The position numbers and the translations under genes were made by a program. From NCBI RefSeq assembly GCF_016097555.1, contig NC_054703.1:9680285-9744284 (forward strand): a stretch of DNA of 64,000 bases. Direction: 5' to 3'. Within the stretch, counting starts at the first letter, position 1. The number at the start of each line of letters is the position of its first letter. This document shows positions 11,473 through 21,900 of this stretch, piece after piece. Origin of the DNA: Gigantopelta aegis (lineage: Eukaryota > Mollusca > Gastropoda > Neomphalida > Peltospiridae). The notes under the pieces were generated by a model. It had not been told where the DNA came from. It saw nothing but the letters and a program-made list of their open reading frames with translations, and searched no databases.

Positions 11473-11690
11473 AGTAGTACCAAGGCCTGTATAACGTCAT
11501 GACCTATTTTCCGTGACCTTGACCTTGATGACGTCACGGCCTTGTCACGTGACCTCGTCCTACTGACCCGGCCCTGACCTGCTTAGACTGGCATACTGTG
11601 CCGTGTGCAACGTCCTACTAACCCGGCCCTGACCTACTTAAACTGGCCCTAACCTACTTAGACCGGCCCCTGACATACTTAGGCAAGACA
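11473..11690. repeat. Left terminal inverted repeat of the Polinton-type fossil
   Basis: The complement of 16786-17069 matches this over roughly 200 bases, including GACGTCACGGCCTTGTCACG and CCGTGTGCAACGTCCTACT. The arm is built of short sub-repeats around TGACCCGGCCCTGACCTACT; the right arm has one more of them. TATAAA at 11697-11702 follows directly. Confidence 0.9.
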
Positions 11691-11821
11691 CAAGAGTATA
11701 AAACATGTATGTTTGCGGAATTTTTCATTCACTCGCCGAAAACGACCAGATCTACGTTCTCTTTACTTCATATGATATTCACATTTTTGTGTCTTGTTGC
11801 ACTCTATCTGGAACGAAGAAG

Positions 11822-12244
11822 ATGGCTTCGGGATATTCGAACAGTGTTAGTAGCAGCAGCAGTAGTGACGAAGACGACGCCTTGGTCTGCAAATGTTCAG
11901 AAAGACATACAATCAAATGTAAAAGAGTGACTACCAAACAAGATGAGAAGAAGAAGAGTGCTCATTATGTGGATCAAACGGATGCTACACGCATAATTGG
12001 GGATAGAATTGAAGATGGTGAACTCGTGGATGAACCCACAGATCAGACGGATGCTGGTCGTGAAAACGATCCTGACTATTATGTTTCCTACGAAGCTGAC
12101 GACGAAGACGAATGGACAGATGCAGCTCGTGAGTACACCACAGATGCTGACAGTCACCGATATTCGAGACGTTACTTGTTCTGTTATCATCCCGAAATGA
12201 GACATTTGTATGCCCGGATGCTGACGTATGCTCAATGTGAATAA
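11822..12244 (+). CDS. Acidic ORF of unknown function in the fossil
   Basis: An open frame of 140 residues from the ATG at 11822 (the frame is open further upstream to 11705; the later start is chosen because the upstream part is hydrophobic and unlike the rest). It starts MASGYSNSVSSSSSSDEDD, has a CKCSERHTIKCK cluster, then acidic repeats (DQTDATR, DQTDAGREND, DEDEWTD). No family is recognised. Position as the first gene inside the left terminal repeat suggests an element-specific accessory protein; that is inference. Confidence 0.45.
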   Translation: MASGYSNSVSSSSSSDEDDALVCKCSERHTIKCKRVTTKQDEKKKSAHYVDQTDATRIIGDRIEDGELVDEPTDQTDAGRENDPDYYVSYEADDEDEWTDAAREYTTDADSHRYSRRYLFCYHPEMRHLYARMLTYAQCE

Positions 12245-12800
12245 CGTGTTCAGACATTAGATTTTTCAAACACGTGTGAGACACCTGTATGTTTTTGTAA
12301 TAACTGTATGTTTTGTCATATATCTTATGTACTACATTTTTGAATCTGTTGTTTAGTAATACATTTTGTGTTGTATCTTTTGAATCCGTTATTTATAAAT
12401 AGCATGCCTTTATGACCTATAGGCTAGTTAAGAATTATGTCTCGGTCGGAACGGTATCTCGATGGATTTACTTTACTTGGTATATGTTTTTCTCAATATC
12501 CATAGCTAAAGTAGGGTAGTGTGTAAGTGTGTCCCTGCATGTGTCCCTCCAGTCTAAAATGTGTCCCTCTAGTGTAAATATGTGCCCCTGAGTGTATCCC
12601 TGGGCTAGCTCAGTGGGATCCTGGGTGGGAAGTTCATAAATCAGACGAGAGGGCAAGTTCATTTACGTTTGATACTTCTGTGTGACAGAAAGACACACAT
12701 TCAAATGTTAAAATAGCACGAGAAATTCACAGGAAGTAGGTATATAAATAAAATAGTTTTGAAAACTCGTCATTTGAGGTAGAACCTTCAGAGGAGCAAC

Positions 12801-12968
12801 ATGTCAGACCAATACAAATTATATGTACCCGACGTAGACAAATGGACCCGTTTCTACAAAATGCAGGCACAAGGCAAACTTCAACCTCACTTCGAAATTC
12901 AACGTGGTGGGAAAAGTCAGAGCATGTACAGCGTGGATCGATGCCTAGAACTCTACGATCCCACGTGA
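12801..12968 (+). CDS. Small ORF (55 residues) of the fossil
   Basis: Starts MSDQYKLYVPDVDKWTRFYK and ends CLELYDPT. A TATATAAATA box lies at 12741-12750, about 60 bases upstream of the ATG. The pattern (aromatic-rich start, then a basic, glycine-containing stretch) loosely recalls small minor-virion proteins of the adintovirus/Polinton group, but I cannot assign it. Confidence 0.4.
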   Translation: MSDQYKLYVPDVDKWTRFYKMQAQGKLQPHFEIQRGGKSQSMYSVDRCLELYDPT

Positions 12969-13219
12969 AAAAAAGAAAAAGAGGAACAGAACAAACCCTC
13001 GGCACCAAATGTTGTCATGATCTCCGCAACACAACAGGTGGTGGAGCAAGCCAAGGCCGAACAGAAACGGAAACGAGAACAGAGTGGCGTGGAACAGAAA
13101 AGACGAGAGCAGACTGGCATGAGTCAAAAACGGCACAAGCATTTCTGAGAAGACTATAAAAGGGGGCATGGCAGTTTCAACATCGCCAGTTCAGGTCGAA
13201 CACTTCAACAGTCAACAAC

Positions 13220-13326
13220 ATGAATCAGTGTCACATTTGCGAAAAAACATATGTTTGGACCCACGACCTAAGTCGGCACGTACGAAATAAACATGAACTC
13301 TTGGAATCTGAAAATAACAGCAGCAA

Positions 13327-13360
<34 letters not shown>

Positions 13361-14419
13361 CCCTAAGATTGTTACATCCGTTCACCATGATCGTGTCGGG
13401 ACCCGCGTCGTGCGGAAAGACATTTTTGTTGTACAAACTGCTACGGGATGGTAAGATCTTCCCATCGCCTCAACGCATCATTTGGCTCTACAAACGATGG
13501 CATCCTCTCTATGATACGATCAAAATGGTTGCTCGAGTGAAATTTGTTCAAGGCATACCCGAGAATTTGGAAAAGGATCGTTATTTGGATTCGAGAATCA
13601 GAAATCTCATCGTGTTGGACGACCTGATGTCTACAGCTGGAAAAGACCGACCTGTTCACGGAAGGAAGTCACCACAAAAACCTCTCTGTGATTGCCATCA
13701 ACCAGAACCTCTATAACAGCAAGGACCCGACACAGAGAAGAAACTGTCATTACCTTGCACTGTTCAACAACCCCATCGACAAGCAGCAAGTCCTAACCTT
13801 GGCACAGCAGATGCATCCTGGAAATACTCGTCATTTCATGCAGCGGTTTGAGGAAGCTACCCACAGGCCCTACGGACATCTCTTGGTGGACTTGAAACCG
13901 ACCATGCCCGAACATTGGCGCCTTCGACCTAATGGTTTAGAGACGGGGCCGTCCGAATGGTATAAAAGCACGAACGTAACGGCGAATGTCTCAGAAGAGT
14001 TGCAGCCACCAACGGAGAAAGAGCTCTACGTGCAAATAATGCAAAGAAACGCATTCAAAAGAAAACTACCAGGCATACCCGCCTACGAAAGTGACGACGA
14101 AGAAGATGAGGTGGAACCCTATCTGAAAAAAGTCAAGAGGATGCAGTCTTGCGATACGTGTGGTCTGGTCTTTAAAGACGGAAGCGACTTCCAGCGACAT
14201 CTGCGATTTAAAACGTGCGAGGAGGGAAATGAAAAAGAAGAAGAGCTGTCGCCCGACCTGGAAAACGAAGGCATTCGTCTCATGGTGGAACGTGAATTCG
14301 ACATCAATCATGACTATATCGAAAACAAGAGAAAACGCTACGAAGAAAAAAACATGTCCCAATATGCCATCGAAAGAAACATGAAGACTTTACAATGGAA
14401 GTTATTTAAAGACACGTAA
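13220..14419 (+). pseudogene. Packaging ATPase with C2H2 zinc fingers, broken (fossil)
   Basis: The region opens with a C2H2 finger (CHICEKTYVWTHDLSRH), a serine/asparagine-rich (CAG)n stretch, then a P-loop NTPase domain with Walker A GPASCGKT near 13400 and Walker B NLIVLDDLM near 13610. A second zinc-finger-like unit (CDTCGLVFKDGSDFQRH) and a charged C-terminus follow. This domain set matches the FtsK/HerA-type genome-packaging ATPases of Polintons and adintoviruses, which pump DNA into the capsid. TATAAAAGG at 13155 lies 65 bases upstream of the first ATG. The gene is broken in a few places. Confidence 0.7.
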
Positions 14420-14437
14420 TCTCGCTTTCTGACCTAT

Positions 14438-14632
14438 TTGCATTACTTTGACAAAGGCCCCAACACGAGGAAACGTCTACAGTCGGTGAATCCTAACCGA
14501 GATGTCAGACCACAGATTCGTTCTAAATTAAATCAGTATCGTTCATGGATCGGCGAATATTTGGACGTAGTAGACGACGACGATACCGATGATGATTTTA
14601 CTGATGATGAGGACGAAGATGAAGAGAAATGA
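14438..14632 (+). CDS. Small acidic-tailed ORF of the fossil
   Basis: A 64-residue frame that begins MHYFDKGPNTRKRLQSV and ends in an Asp/Glu run (VDDDDTDDDF, then EDEDEEK). It follows the ATPase at once and is the last ORF of the block. It could be a separate gene or the end of a longer product. Function unknown. Confidence 0.35.
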   Translation: MHYFDKGPNTRKRLQSVNPNRDVRPQIRSKLNQYRSWIGEYLDVVDDDDTDDDFTDDEDEDEEK

Positions 14633-14851
14633 ACACTAATATTATGCACATGTCGCCCGTAAGGCCTTTCGATGTAACCCAATGTGTGCCCATTTTATAT
14701 ATGTGTCAGTGATTTGTAATTTAGAAATAAATGAAAAACCAAACTATTGCGTTTGTTGTTTGTGTTTCTTACTCTATGACTAGATTTGTGATTGGATATT
14801 GGATATTGAGTTGCAGTAACGCGTTCTTTCTTCAAAGCAATGGGATGGGGT

Positions 14852-14906
<55 letters not shown>

Positions 14907-15071
14907 TCCTTTCTTCCCTTAACAAACATTCCTTTCTTCTCCTTAACACATGCCTTTCTTCTTAACAAACATTCCTTTCTTCGAGACAAATATGTCTTTC
15001 TTTCCTTATGACTAAAACAAAATACTAAAAATAAACATTTGTGTTCAATTAATCTTTATTTTACAAGGAAG
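14633..15071. other. 3' spacer with (CA)n microsatellite
   Basis: A (CA)n tract runs from about 14857 to 14904, followed by several TTCCTTTCTTC-type repeats (14905-15005). Reading frames across the CA tract are artefacts. Confidence 0.7.
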
Positions 15072-15352
15072 GAAATGTTTTATTTACTCAATATATTTTA
15101 TTTTACGGTTATACGGACATATGGTTAAGGACCAAACATATATTGAGGGAGGAAACCCGCTGTCGCCACTTCATGGGCTACTCTTTTTGAATAACAGCAA
15201 TGGATCCTACACCATCCCACAGACAGGATAGTACATACCACGGCCGTTGTCCAGTTGTGGAGCACTGGTTGGATATAGCCCAATGGGCCCACCGACGGGG
15301 ATCGATCCCAGACCGACCGCACATCGAGGGAACACTGGGTTACGTCCCGTCA
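15072..15352 (-). mobile_element. SINE (family S2, tail T1) inside the Polinton-type fossil
   Basis: The complement of tail T1 (GGAAATGTTTTATTTACTCA) leads to the complement of the S2 head (GATCGATCCCAGACCGACCG). It entered after the fossil was in place. No clean target duplication was resolved. Confidence 0.85.
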
Positions 15353-16107
15353 CCACAGGGTTATTAGAGGCTGCTTGAAAAAAAATGTGACATAATAAAT
15401 AAATAAACAAATAAATAAATAAACTTTCAATAACTAACTCATAATAATAAAACTCTTAGGAAAAGGAACTCAGTACCCTCAAAATTGTATTTAAAAAAAA
15501 AGACAAAAAAAGACCGGAGTGTTTGAATGAATGTGTGTGATATGTAAGACCAGCGTCTCTCCGCTCAAAACGATGGACGGATGGATGTAGACACTGTGGT
15601 TTGTTTTCACTACAATATATATTGCCAATGATTTGAACATTTCAAATTTCACTGCGGATACTGGGAAAAACATGTCAAGTAATCCACTGTATATCAGTCA
15701 TGCCTAATTGTGGGGACCATGTAAATTACATTGATCACCTGTTGCAAAAGTTTTAGATGTGTACATGATGGGTAGCATTGAACCATTGAACAACACAATC
15801 TATGTATATTTAATAGGTTACATCCACATATACTGACTAAAAACAAAATCACAATACACCTCTAAAGGCATACTAGTTTTAAATCTTCTCTGTATACATG
15901 GTACAGTTTTAAAGCGTAAATGTCCTTATATATGAATGTGAATATATATGTACCCTAAAATCTAATATAAATTGATTAAACTGCTGTTTAAACATGACAT
16001 GTTAAATTTCAAAACAACCTACCTATACAGACCCCCGCCCTACAGGTGATATATAGGCTGATTGTACAAAGGTGAAAGGAGGCTGCTTAAACAAATTCGT
16101 AACATAA

Positions 16108-16142
<35 letters not shown>

Positions 16143-16621
16143 GCAAACAAATAAATAAAAACAAATAAATAAACTATAAATTATTAAATGTTTTTAAAAT
16201 AATAGAAACAATAAAATTTCACCGCTTCAGATACGAACGGTGTACCTTCTGCACTGGACGCGAACTCGTTCGCAGTTGACTAATTCACGCATGTAAAGAA
16301 AGTCTGTCATTTAAACCACATATACACATATGCGAGCGGCGAAGCGCGTTCTTTGGGTATGATAAAATAGTCCACAATAATCTTGTGAATGCGCTAGCGC
16401 GGGAAATATAGTGGGACGAGAATTCTATTTTACACCTATTTAAATCATTTCAATTTTCACGTCTTTAAGAATGTAACTTCTAGTTCCGAAGAGTATTGTC
16501 ACCGACAATAAAATAGAATACCACCGATTCCCGGGTGTAAGCAGTTAGGGCCTATAACCATTCAACATTCAGTGCGCTAAAATTAAACACACTACCTCGC
16601 GTCGGGCTGAGTCCTTAGAAG
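15353..16621. other. Non-coding part of the fossil, AT-rich
   Basis: (AAAT)n tracts lie at about 15392-15422 and 16108-16165. No gene is seen, although this is where other Polinton genes would be expected. Confidence 0.5.
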
Positions 16622-16775
16622 TGGTTTTGTTTAACGGCACCACTAGAACACCTTGATTTATGAATCATCAGCTATTGGATGTCAAACATACTGTTGACAC
16701 TTTTAGAGAGGAACACCGCTACATTTTCCCATTAGTAGCAAGGGATCCTACACTTCCCACAGACAGGATATCTCG
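16622..16775 (-). mobile_element. SINE tail (T2), truncated, inside the fossil
   Basis: GTTTAACGGCACCACTAGAA then AGCTATTGGATGTCAAACAT and ATTAGTAGCAAGGGATCC mark tail T2 and adjoining body on the minus strand. The tRNA-like head is missing. Confidence 0.75.
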
Positions 16776-16785
16776 GGCGTTGCTA

Positions 16786-17069
16786 AGTACGACGGGTCGG
16801 GACCGGACTAAATATGTCAGGACTAGTCTAAGTAGGTTTGGGGCCGGTCTAAGTAGGTCAGGGCCGGGTCAGTAGGACGTTGCACACGGCACATTAGGCC
16901 AGTCTAAATAGGTCATGGTCGGGTCAGTAGGACGTTGCACACGGCACAGTAGGCCAGTCTAAGTAGGTCAGGGCCGGGTCAGTAGGACGAGGTCACGTGA
17001 CAAGGCCGTGACGTCAATGTCAAGGTCACGGAAAGTAGGTCATGATGCTATACAGGCCTTGGTACTACT
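16786..17069. repeat. Right terminal inverted repeat of the Polinton-type fossil
   Basis: Inverted copy of 11473-11690 ending CAGGCCTTGGTACTACT at 17069, followed by the TATGTT duplication. It is longer than the left arm because it holds an extra sub-repeat around CAGTAGGACGTTGCACACGG. Confidence 0.9.
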
Positions 17070-17160
17070 TATGTTCACCATTCAAGTACACCTGATGTAA
17101 TCACTGTTTTGGCAGTGATTCATGATTGCATGGCGTCACAGCTGTACATATTCCAATGAT
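17070..17160. repeat. Dispersed repeat R2 that served as target of the fossil
   Basis: TATGTTCACC, then ATCACTGTTTTGGCAGTGAT and TTCATGATTGCATGGCGTCA, matches 51625-51715 and 52035-52080. Joined to the left flank GTGGGGCAGGATATG, it recreates the order seen at 51620. Confidence 0.7.
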
Positions 17161-17193
17161 ATACTATGGTGACGTTACTTTGTGAGTTTATTA

Positions 17194-17444
17194 CATTTGG
17201 GCTATTTCTCGCTCAAGCCACTGCACCACACGTGGTATATCAAAAGCTTTAGATTGTGTTATCCTGTCTTTGGGATGGTGCATATAAAAGATCCCTTGCT
17301 GCTAATCGAAAAGAGCACCCATGAAGTGACAGCAACGGATGTCCTCTCTCCTATATGTGTGGACCGTAACCATATGTCTGACGGCATATAACCGTAAATA
17401 AAATGTGTTTAGTGCGTCGTTAAATAAAACCTTTCCTTCCTTCC
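17194..17444 (+). mobile_element. 5'-truncated SINE (S2 body, tail T1)
   Basis: It starts inside the SINE body (TTTGGGCTATTTCTCGCTCA) and ends in tail T1 plus (CTTC)n. The 14-base duplication TTGTGAGTTTATTA flanks it (17179-17192 and 17445-17458). A 5' truncation with a target duplication fits target-primed reverse transcription by a LINE partner. It sits about 70 bases upstream of the GPCR splice acceptor. Confidence 0.9.
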
Positions 17445-17545
17445 TTGTGAGTTTATTAAAACTGTGAGCGCCTTTGTATGTTTGCGTTATTTAACTTTAC
17501 AACCTTATTTTGCAGGTGATACTCTAAGGACGCCATATCTTAAAC

Positions 17546-18706
17546 ATGTCAACACCGTCACAATTTTCACCAAACCAAACATCCAACTTTGATGATCTCG
17601 ACCTTGTTGGTAACAGAAACTATCCTGATGGAGAATTCATAATGTATGATGACAATCAATCGTTCCTAGTCGGCGGGTCATTCGGCGGGCCAGATTTCGA
17701 TTTACATGGATATGGCCACTGGTCCACTGTTTTGGTTATAGCCATAATAGGCACCATTGGCAACATCCTGCAGTTCATAATGATGAGCGACTCCAAGTTA
17801 TCCCCCCTCTCCTACAGCGTTTACCTGAAATTACTCTCTGTGTCTGACAGTCTCGTCCTAAACAACGCTATAGCTCAACAGACTGAGTACTATTTTAAAC
17901 TGACGAAGGTTCCTGACATCAACGACGTCCTCTGTAGAATTGTCACCAGCTACGAGGTCTTCACAATGTTGCTGTCGCCATGGTTGATGGTAGGACTTAC
18001 TCTCGACAGATTCGTATGTGTCTGTTTTCCGTTGACGCGGGGAAGATTTTGTACGAAGAAGAAAGCAGTTGTTGTCTGTTCATGTCTGATTGGTGGAACC
18101 ATCCTGTTAAGTTTACCCACTTTGAGTCTCATGGAAATGCGGAATTACGGATGTAGAGAGTCCGATCTGTTACTCCGTTATTCCCTGTTTCTCCGTCTGA
18201 TAATGTCACCACTGCTACCCTGTGTCATCATACTTCTCCTCAACATCGGCATCATATCTCGCATCAAACGCAGCAACGAGTTTCGGAAAACCTTCACGAG
18301 ACACACGAAAGAGTCTACGAAAGATAATTCAACACGCCCTCTGGTGTTAGTCTCGGTACTGGCCTTCGTGACTTTGCTGCCCATCTCGATTTCAGGATCG
18401 ATCTCTCAGCTGTTCTACCTTCTGGTAGCAGACCCAGAACCTGGGTTCCTAGTCTCCGGATTGTGGCCAGCGTTCCACATAATCTTCTTGCTAAATTTCG
18501 GACATAACTTTTTCATCTTGATGGCAAGTTCACGAAAGTATCGACAGATTATGAAGAGAAAACTTGTATGCTTTTCTAAGAAGGTGGGACGAACACGCCA
18601 GAATTTACCAGCTCTACAATCTGTTGGATCCGCACAAACTACGGATGCTGTTTCAATGGCAATATTTATTTCTAGTACCGCATGTTCAGAAGTGTCAGTA
18701 CCCTAG
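17546..18706 (+). CDS. Class A (rhodopsin-like) G-protein-coupled receptor, intact
   Basis: A 386-residue plasma-membrane receptor with all seven membrane segments. TM1 is at residues 59-80 (GTIGN, N73); TM2 has LSVSD (D101); C130 opens TM3 and probably pairs with C203 in loop 2; DRF (154-156) replaces the usual DRY; TM5 holds P222 and P225; TM6 is 263-290 without CWxP; TM7 has LNFGHNFF in place of NPxxY. The N-terminus is long (58 residues) with an NQT glycosylation site. The coding exon follows a good acceptor (TTATTTTGCAG, AG at 17514-17515), so a 5' UTR intron is likely. AATAAA lies at 18771. It resembles the invertebrate peptide or chemosensory receptor expansions; the ligand cannot be told. 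Two decayed paralogues lie downstream. Confidence 0.9.
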   Translation: MSTPSQFSPNQTSNFDDLDLVGNRNYPDGEFIMYDDNQSFLVGGSFGGPDFDLHGYGHWSTVLVIAIIGTIGNILQFIMMSDSKLSPLSYSVYLKLLSVSDSLVLNNAIAQQTEYYFKLTKVPDINDVLCRIVTSYEVFTMLLSPWLMVGLTLDRFVCVCFPLTRGRFCTKKKAVVVCSCLIGGTILLSLPTLSLMEMRNYGCRESDLLLRYSLFLRLIMSPLLPCVIILLLNIGIISRIKRSNEFRKTFTRHTKESTKDNSTRPLVLVSVLAFVTLLPISISGSISQLFYLLVADPEPGFLVSGLWPAFHIIFLLNFGHNFFILMASSRKYRQIMKRKLVCFSKKVGRTRQNLPALQSVGSAQTTDAVSMAIFISSTACSEVSVP

Positions 18707-18897
18707 TCATAGCAATTATTATTGTTGTTAAGGAATAATTTAATAGGCAATTAAAATATGTGTAAACGCTAATAAAAAAAAAAGAAGAAAAAAAAAGAAG
18801 CCCAAATAAAACCTGTTACATTACCTTTGAATTGAGAGTCTGACAGTACATTTTCCTGATTACGATTAATTAGCCTGACATTTTTTTCTGGATTACC

Positions 18898-20637
18898 TGG
18901 TGACCGAGCGGTTAGGTTTTGAACTGTCAATAGCACAAACACTCTGCCGTTCGAGAGCTCTAAGGATATTTAGACGGTTATGATCGCTCTCTGAAATTCG
19001 AGAGATAGACGGACATTTAGACGGTTATGATCGTTATCTTTTGTTCGAGAGCTAGACGGAGATTTGGACGGTTATGATCGCTCTATGCCGTTCGATAGCT
19101 AGACGGACATTTGAACGGTTATGCTCGCGCTTTGCCGTTCGAGAGCTAGACTGACATGTGTACGGTTATGATCGCTCTCTGCCATTCAAGAGCTAGATGG
19201 ATATTTGGACGGTAATGATCGCTCTCTGCCATTCGAGAGCTAGACGGACGTTTGTACGGTTACGATCGCTCTCTGCCATTCAGGAGCTAGACGGACATGT
19301 GAACTTATGATCGTTCTCTGCCGATCGAGAGCTAGACGGACATGTGAACTTATGATCGCTCTCTGCCGATCGAGAGCTAGACGGACATGTGGACGTATGA
19401 TCGCTCTCTGCCGTTCGAGTTAGACGGACATTTGAACTTATGGTCGCTCGCTGCCGTTCGAGAGCTAGACGTACATTTAGATGGTTAGGATCGCTCTCTT
19501 CCGTTCGAGAGCTAGACGGACGTTTGGACGGTTATGATCGCTCTCTGCCGTTCGAGAGCTAGACGGACATTTAGACTTATGGTCGCTCTCTACTGTTCGA
19601 GAGCAAGACGGACATTTCGACGGTTATGGTCGCTCTCTACCGTTCGAGAGCAAGACGGACATTTCGACGGTTATGATCGCTATCTTCAGTTCGAGAGCTA
19701 GACGGACGTTTATACGGTTATGATCGCTCCCTGTCTTTGGAGAGCTAGACGGATATTTGCACGGTTATGATCGCTATCTATCGTTCGAAAGCTAGGCGGA
19801 CATTTGGACGTTTAGGATCGCTGTCTGCCGTTGAGAGCTAGACGGACATTTGGACGGTTATGATCGCTCTCTACCGTTCGAAAGCTAGGCGGATATTTGC
19901 ACGTTTGTGATCGCTCTCTGCCGTTGAGTGCTAAACGGACAGATGGATGTTTATCATCGCTCTATGCCGTTCGAGTGCTAGACGGACAGATGTACGTTTA
20001 TGATCGCTCTATGCCGTTGAGTGCTAGACGGACAGATGGACGTTTATGATCGCTCTATGCCGTTCGAGTGCTAGACTGACTGATGGACGTTTATGATCGT
20101 TCTATGCCGTTGAGTGCTAGACGGACAGATGGACGTTTATGATCGCTCTATGCCGTTCGACTGCTAGACGGACAGATGGACGTTTATGCTCGCTCTATCC
20201 CGTTCGAGTGTTAGACGGACAGATGGACGTTTATGATCGCTCTATGCCGTTCGAGTGCTAGACGGACAGATGGACGTTTATGATCGCTCTATCCCGTTCG
20301 AGTGCTAGACGGACAGATGGACGTTTATGATCGCTCTATGCCGTTCGAGTGCTAGACGGACATTTGGACGTTTATGATCGCTCTATGCCGTTGAGTGCTA
20401 GACGGACAGAGGGACGTTTATGATCGCTCTATGCCGTTCGAGTGCTAGACGGACAGATGGACGTTTATAATCGCTCTATGCCGTTGAGTGCTAGACGGAC
20501 AGATGGACGTTTATGATCGCTCTATGCCGTTGAGTGTTAGACGGACAGATGGACGTTTATGATCGCTCTATGCCGTTCGAGTGCTAGACGGACAGATGGA
20601 ACGTTTATGATCGATCTATGCCGTTCAACGTTTCAAC
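18898..20637. repeat. 47-base minisatellite, about 36 copies, next to a tRNA-like sequence
   Basis: The unit is about 47 bases, with GTTCGAGAGCTAGACGGACA and TTATGATCGCTCT as fixed parts. Copies before about 19900 carry GAGAGCTAG and CTCTCTGCC; copies after it carry GAGTGCTAG, CAGATGGACG and CTCTATGCC and are more uniform. Just before the array, 18898-18965 reads like a tRNA-derived head (A-box-like TGACCGAGCGGTTAGG, B-box-like GTTCGAGAGCTC), whose B box matches the start of the unit. Confidence 0.9.
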
Positions 20638-20849
20638 GGTCATGGCCGATTTCTCAGCTGGACATGAACTGACGTCTGCGATCTGCATGTTTTAGTGTTG
20701 TAGTTGCGATTTGCCTATGACAATTGCAAGAATCATCATTTCATGAACCGACTGATAACATAAGTTTTGGTATAGCCAGATAGTGACACCACCTTTTGTA
20801 TTTTCCTGTTGCAATATGATAAAGCACGATGCATTCTGCATGGTTAAAG

Positions 20850-21065
20850 CGTTTCTTTTGTTTAACTACACCACTAGAGCACACTGATTAATCAATCATC
20901 GTGAATTTGATAATTCTGACTAGTAGTCAACAGAACAAACCCGCTACATTTTCCTAATGCAGCTAGGAATATTTTGTATGCACTTCTCCACAGACAGGAA
21001 AACACATGCCACGGGCTTTGACCAGTTGTGGTGCACTGGTTAGAACGAGATAAAAAACCCAGTGT
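20850..21065 (-). mobile_element. Degenerate SINE (tail T2)
   Basis: Complement of T2 (TTTAACTACACCACTAGAGC) followed by body sequence (CACATGCCACGGGCTTTG, then CAGTTGTGGTGCACTGG). The head is lost. Confidence 0.75.
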
Positions 21066-21192
21066 CAAATTAGTACATATCCGGCGAGCTATATTGTATT
21101 GACCATTTTAATAGGATTTCTAGAGTTGTGCTTTAGAGTTTCTTATCGTCCATATTATTTTGTTTTATTTTTGAGGTCAATATAATTATTAA

Positions 21193-21193
21193 C

Positions 21194-21279
<86 letters not shown>

Positions 21280-21298
21280 CAGCAGCAGCAGCAGAAGC

Positions 21299-21334
<36 letters not shown>
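21193..21334. repeat. (TAG)n microsatellite
   Basis: About 140 bases of TAG/GTA repeats with an internal CAG patch at 21280-21298. Confidence 0.95.
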
Positions 21335-21335
<1 letters not shown>

Positions 21336-21688
21336 AAATGATTGTGTATTTTACTTTGTGTTTAATTTGTCTGTAGTTTTATGGAATTAAGTAAATAAAA
21401 ATGTTTAGTTACATCTATTAAAATGTGTTGCGTATTAATAAACCGAGTTAGACTAGACGACAATGTGTTTTTTTGTTATAAATTGTAAAACTGTATGTGT
21501 GTTAGTAACTAGCAGTTTCATAAACAACTAAGTCATTATGTACGGCATGCTATATGGGAGATTTGCATCTCAAACACCACCCATTAATCTTCAGCTAATG
21601 GATACTTCTTTGGCATCATGTGAAATGGTGTTTTTTTATTATATAAACAACTGTAGATTTAATTTACTTATTTCTATCGATGATGTGT

Positions 21689-21900
21689 CGATCCCCGTTG
21701 GTGGACCCATTGGTCTGTGTGTCGTTTCAGCAACTGCTCCACGACTGACATGTCAAAGGCCGTGGTATTTGCAATCCTGTCAGTGGGATGCATATAAAGG
21801 ATCCCTTGCTACTACTGGAAACATGTAGTGGGGTTTCCCTCTAAGACTATAGTTCAAATTACCAAGTGTTTGACATCCAGTTAATTGATTAATAACTCGA
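21689..21900 (+). mobile_element. SINE (S2 body, tail T2), 5' part missing
   Basis: GATCCCCGTTGGTGGACCCA starts within the B-box region of the S2 head; the body (GTCAAAGGCCGTGGTATT) and tail T2 (AAGTGTTTGACATCCAGTTA) follow. The 96-codon frame across it is not a gene. Confidence 0.8.

Larger units (their letters stand above)
11473..17069. mobile_element. Polinton-type virus-like element, broken (fossil)
   Basis: A 5.6 kb unit bounded by long inverted repeats that begin AGTAGTACCAAGGCC and end GGCCTTGGTACTACT, flanked on both sides by the 6-base duplication TATGTT (11467-11472 and 17070-17075). A 6-base duplication and 5'-AG termini are the recognised signature of Polintons/Mavericks. It carries a packaging ATPase with zinc fingers and several small ORFs, all on the plus strand. 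DNA polymerase, integrase and capsid genes are not visible, so it is a short deleted or non-autonomous form; Polintons usually run 15-20 kb. It is broken, with a small number of breaks in the ATPase region. Two SINEs entered later (about 15.1 and 16.6 kb). The repeat arms have diverged, so it is not recent. Confidence 0.75.

Noticed and set aside
12727-13169. Overlapping frames of about 100 codons on both strands across the fossil
   Set aside because: They are shadows of the plus-strand ORFs and of adenine-rich coding DNA.
18898-18965. Intact tRNA-Leu or tRNA-Ser gene before the 47-base array
   Set aside because: It has A- and B-box-like motifs but the stems do not pair well; it is better read as a decayed SINE head.
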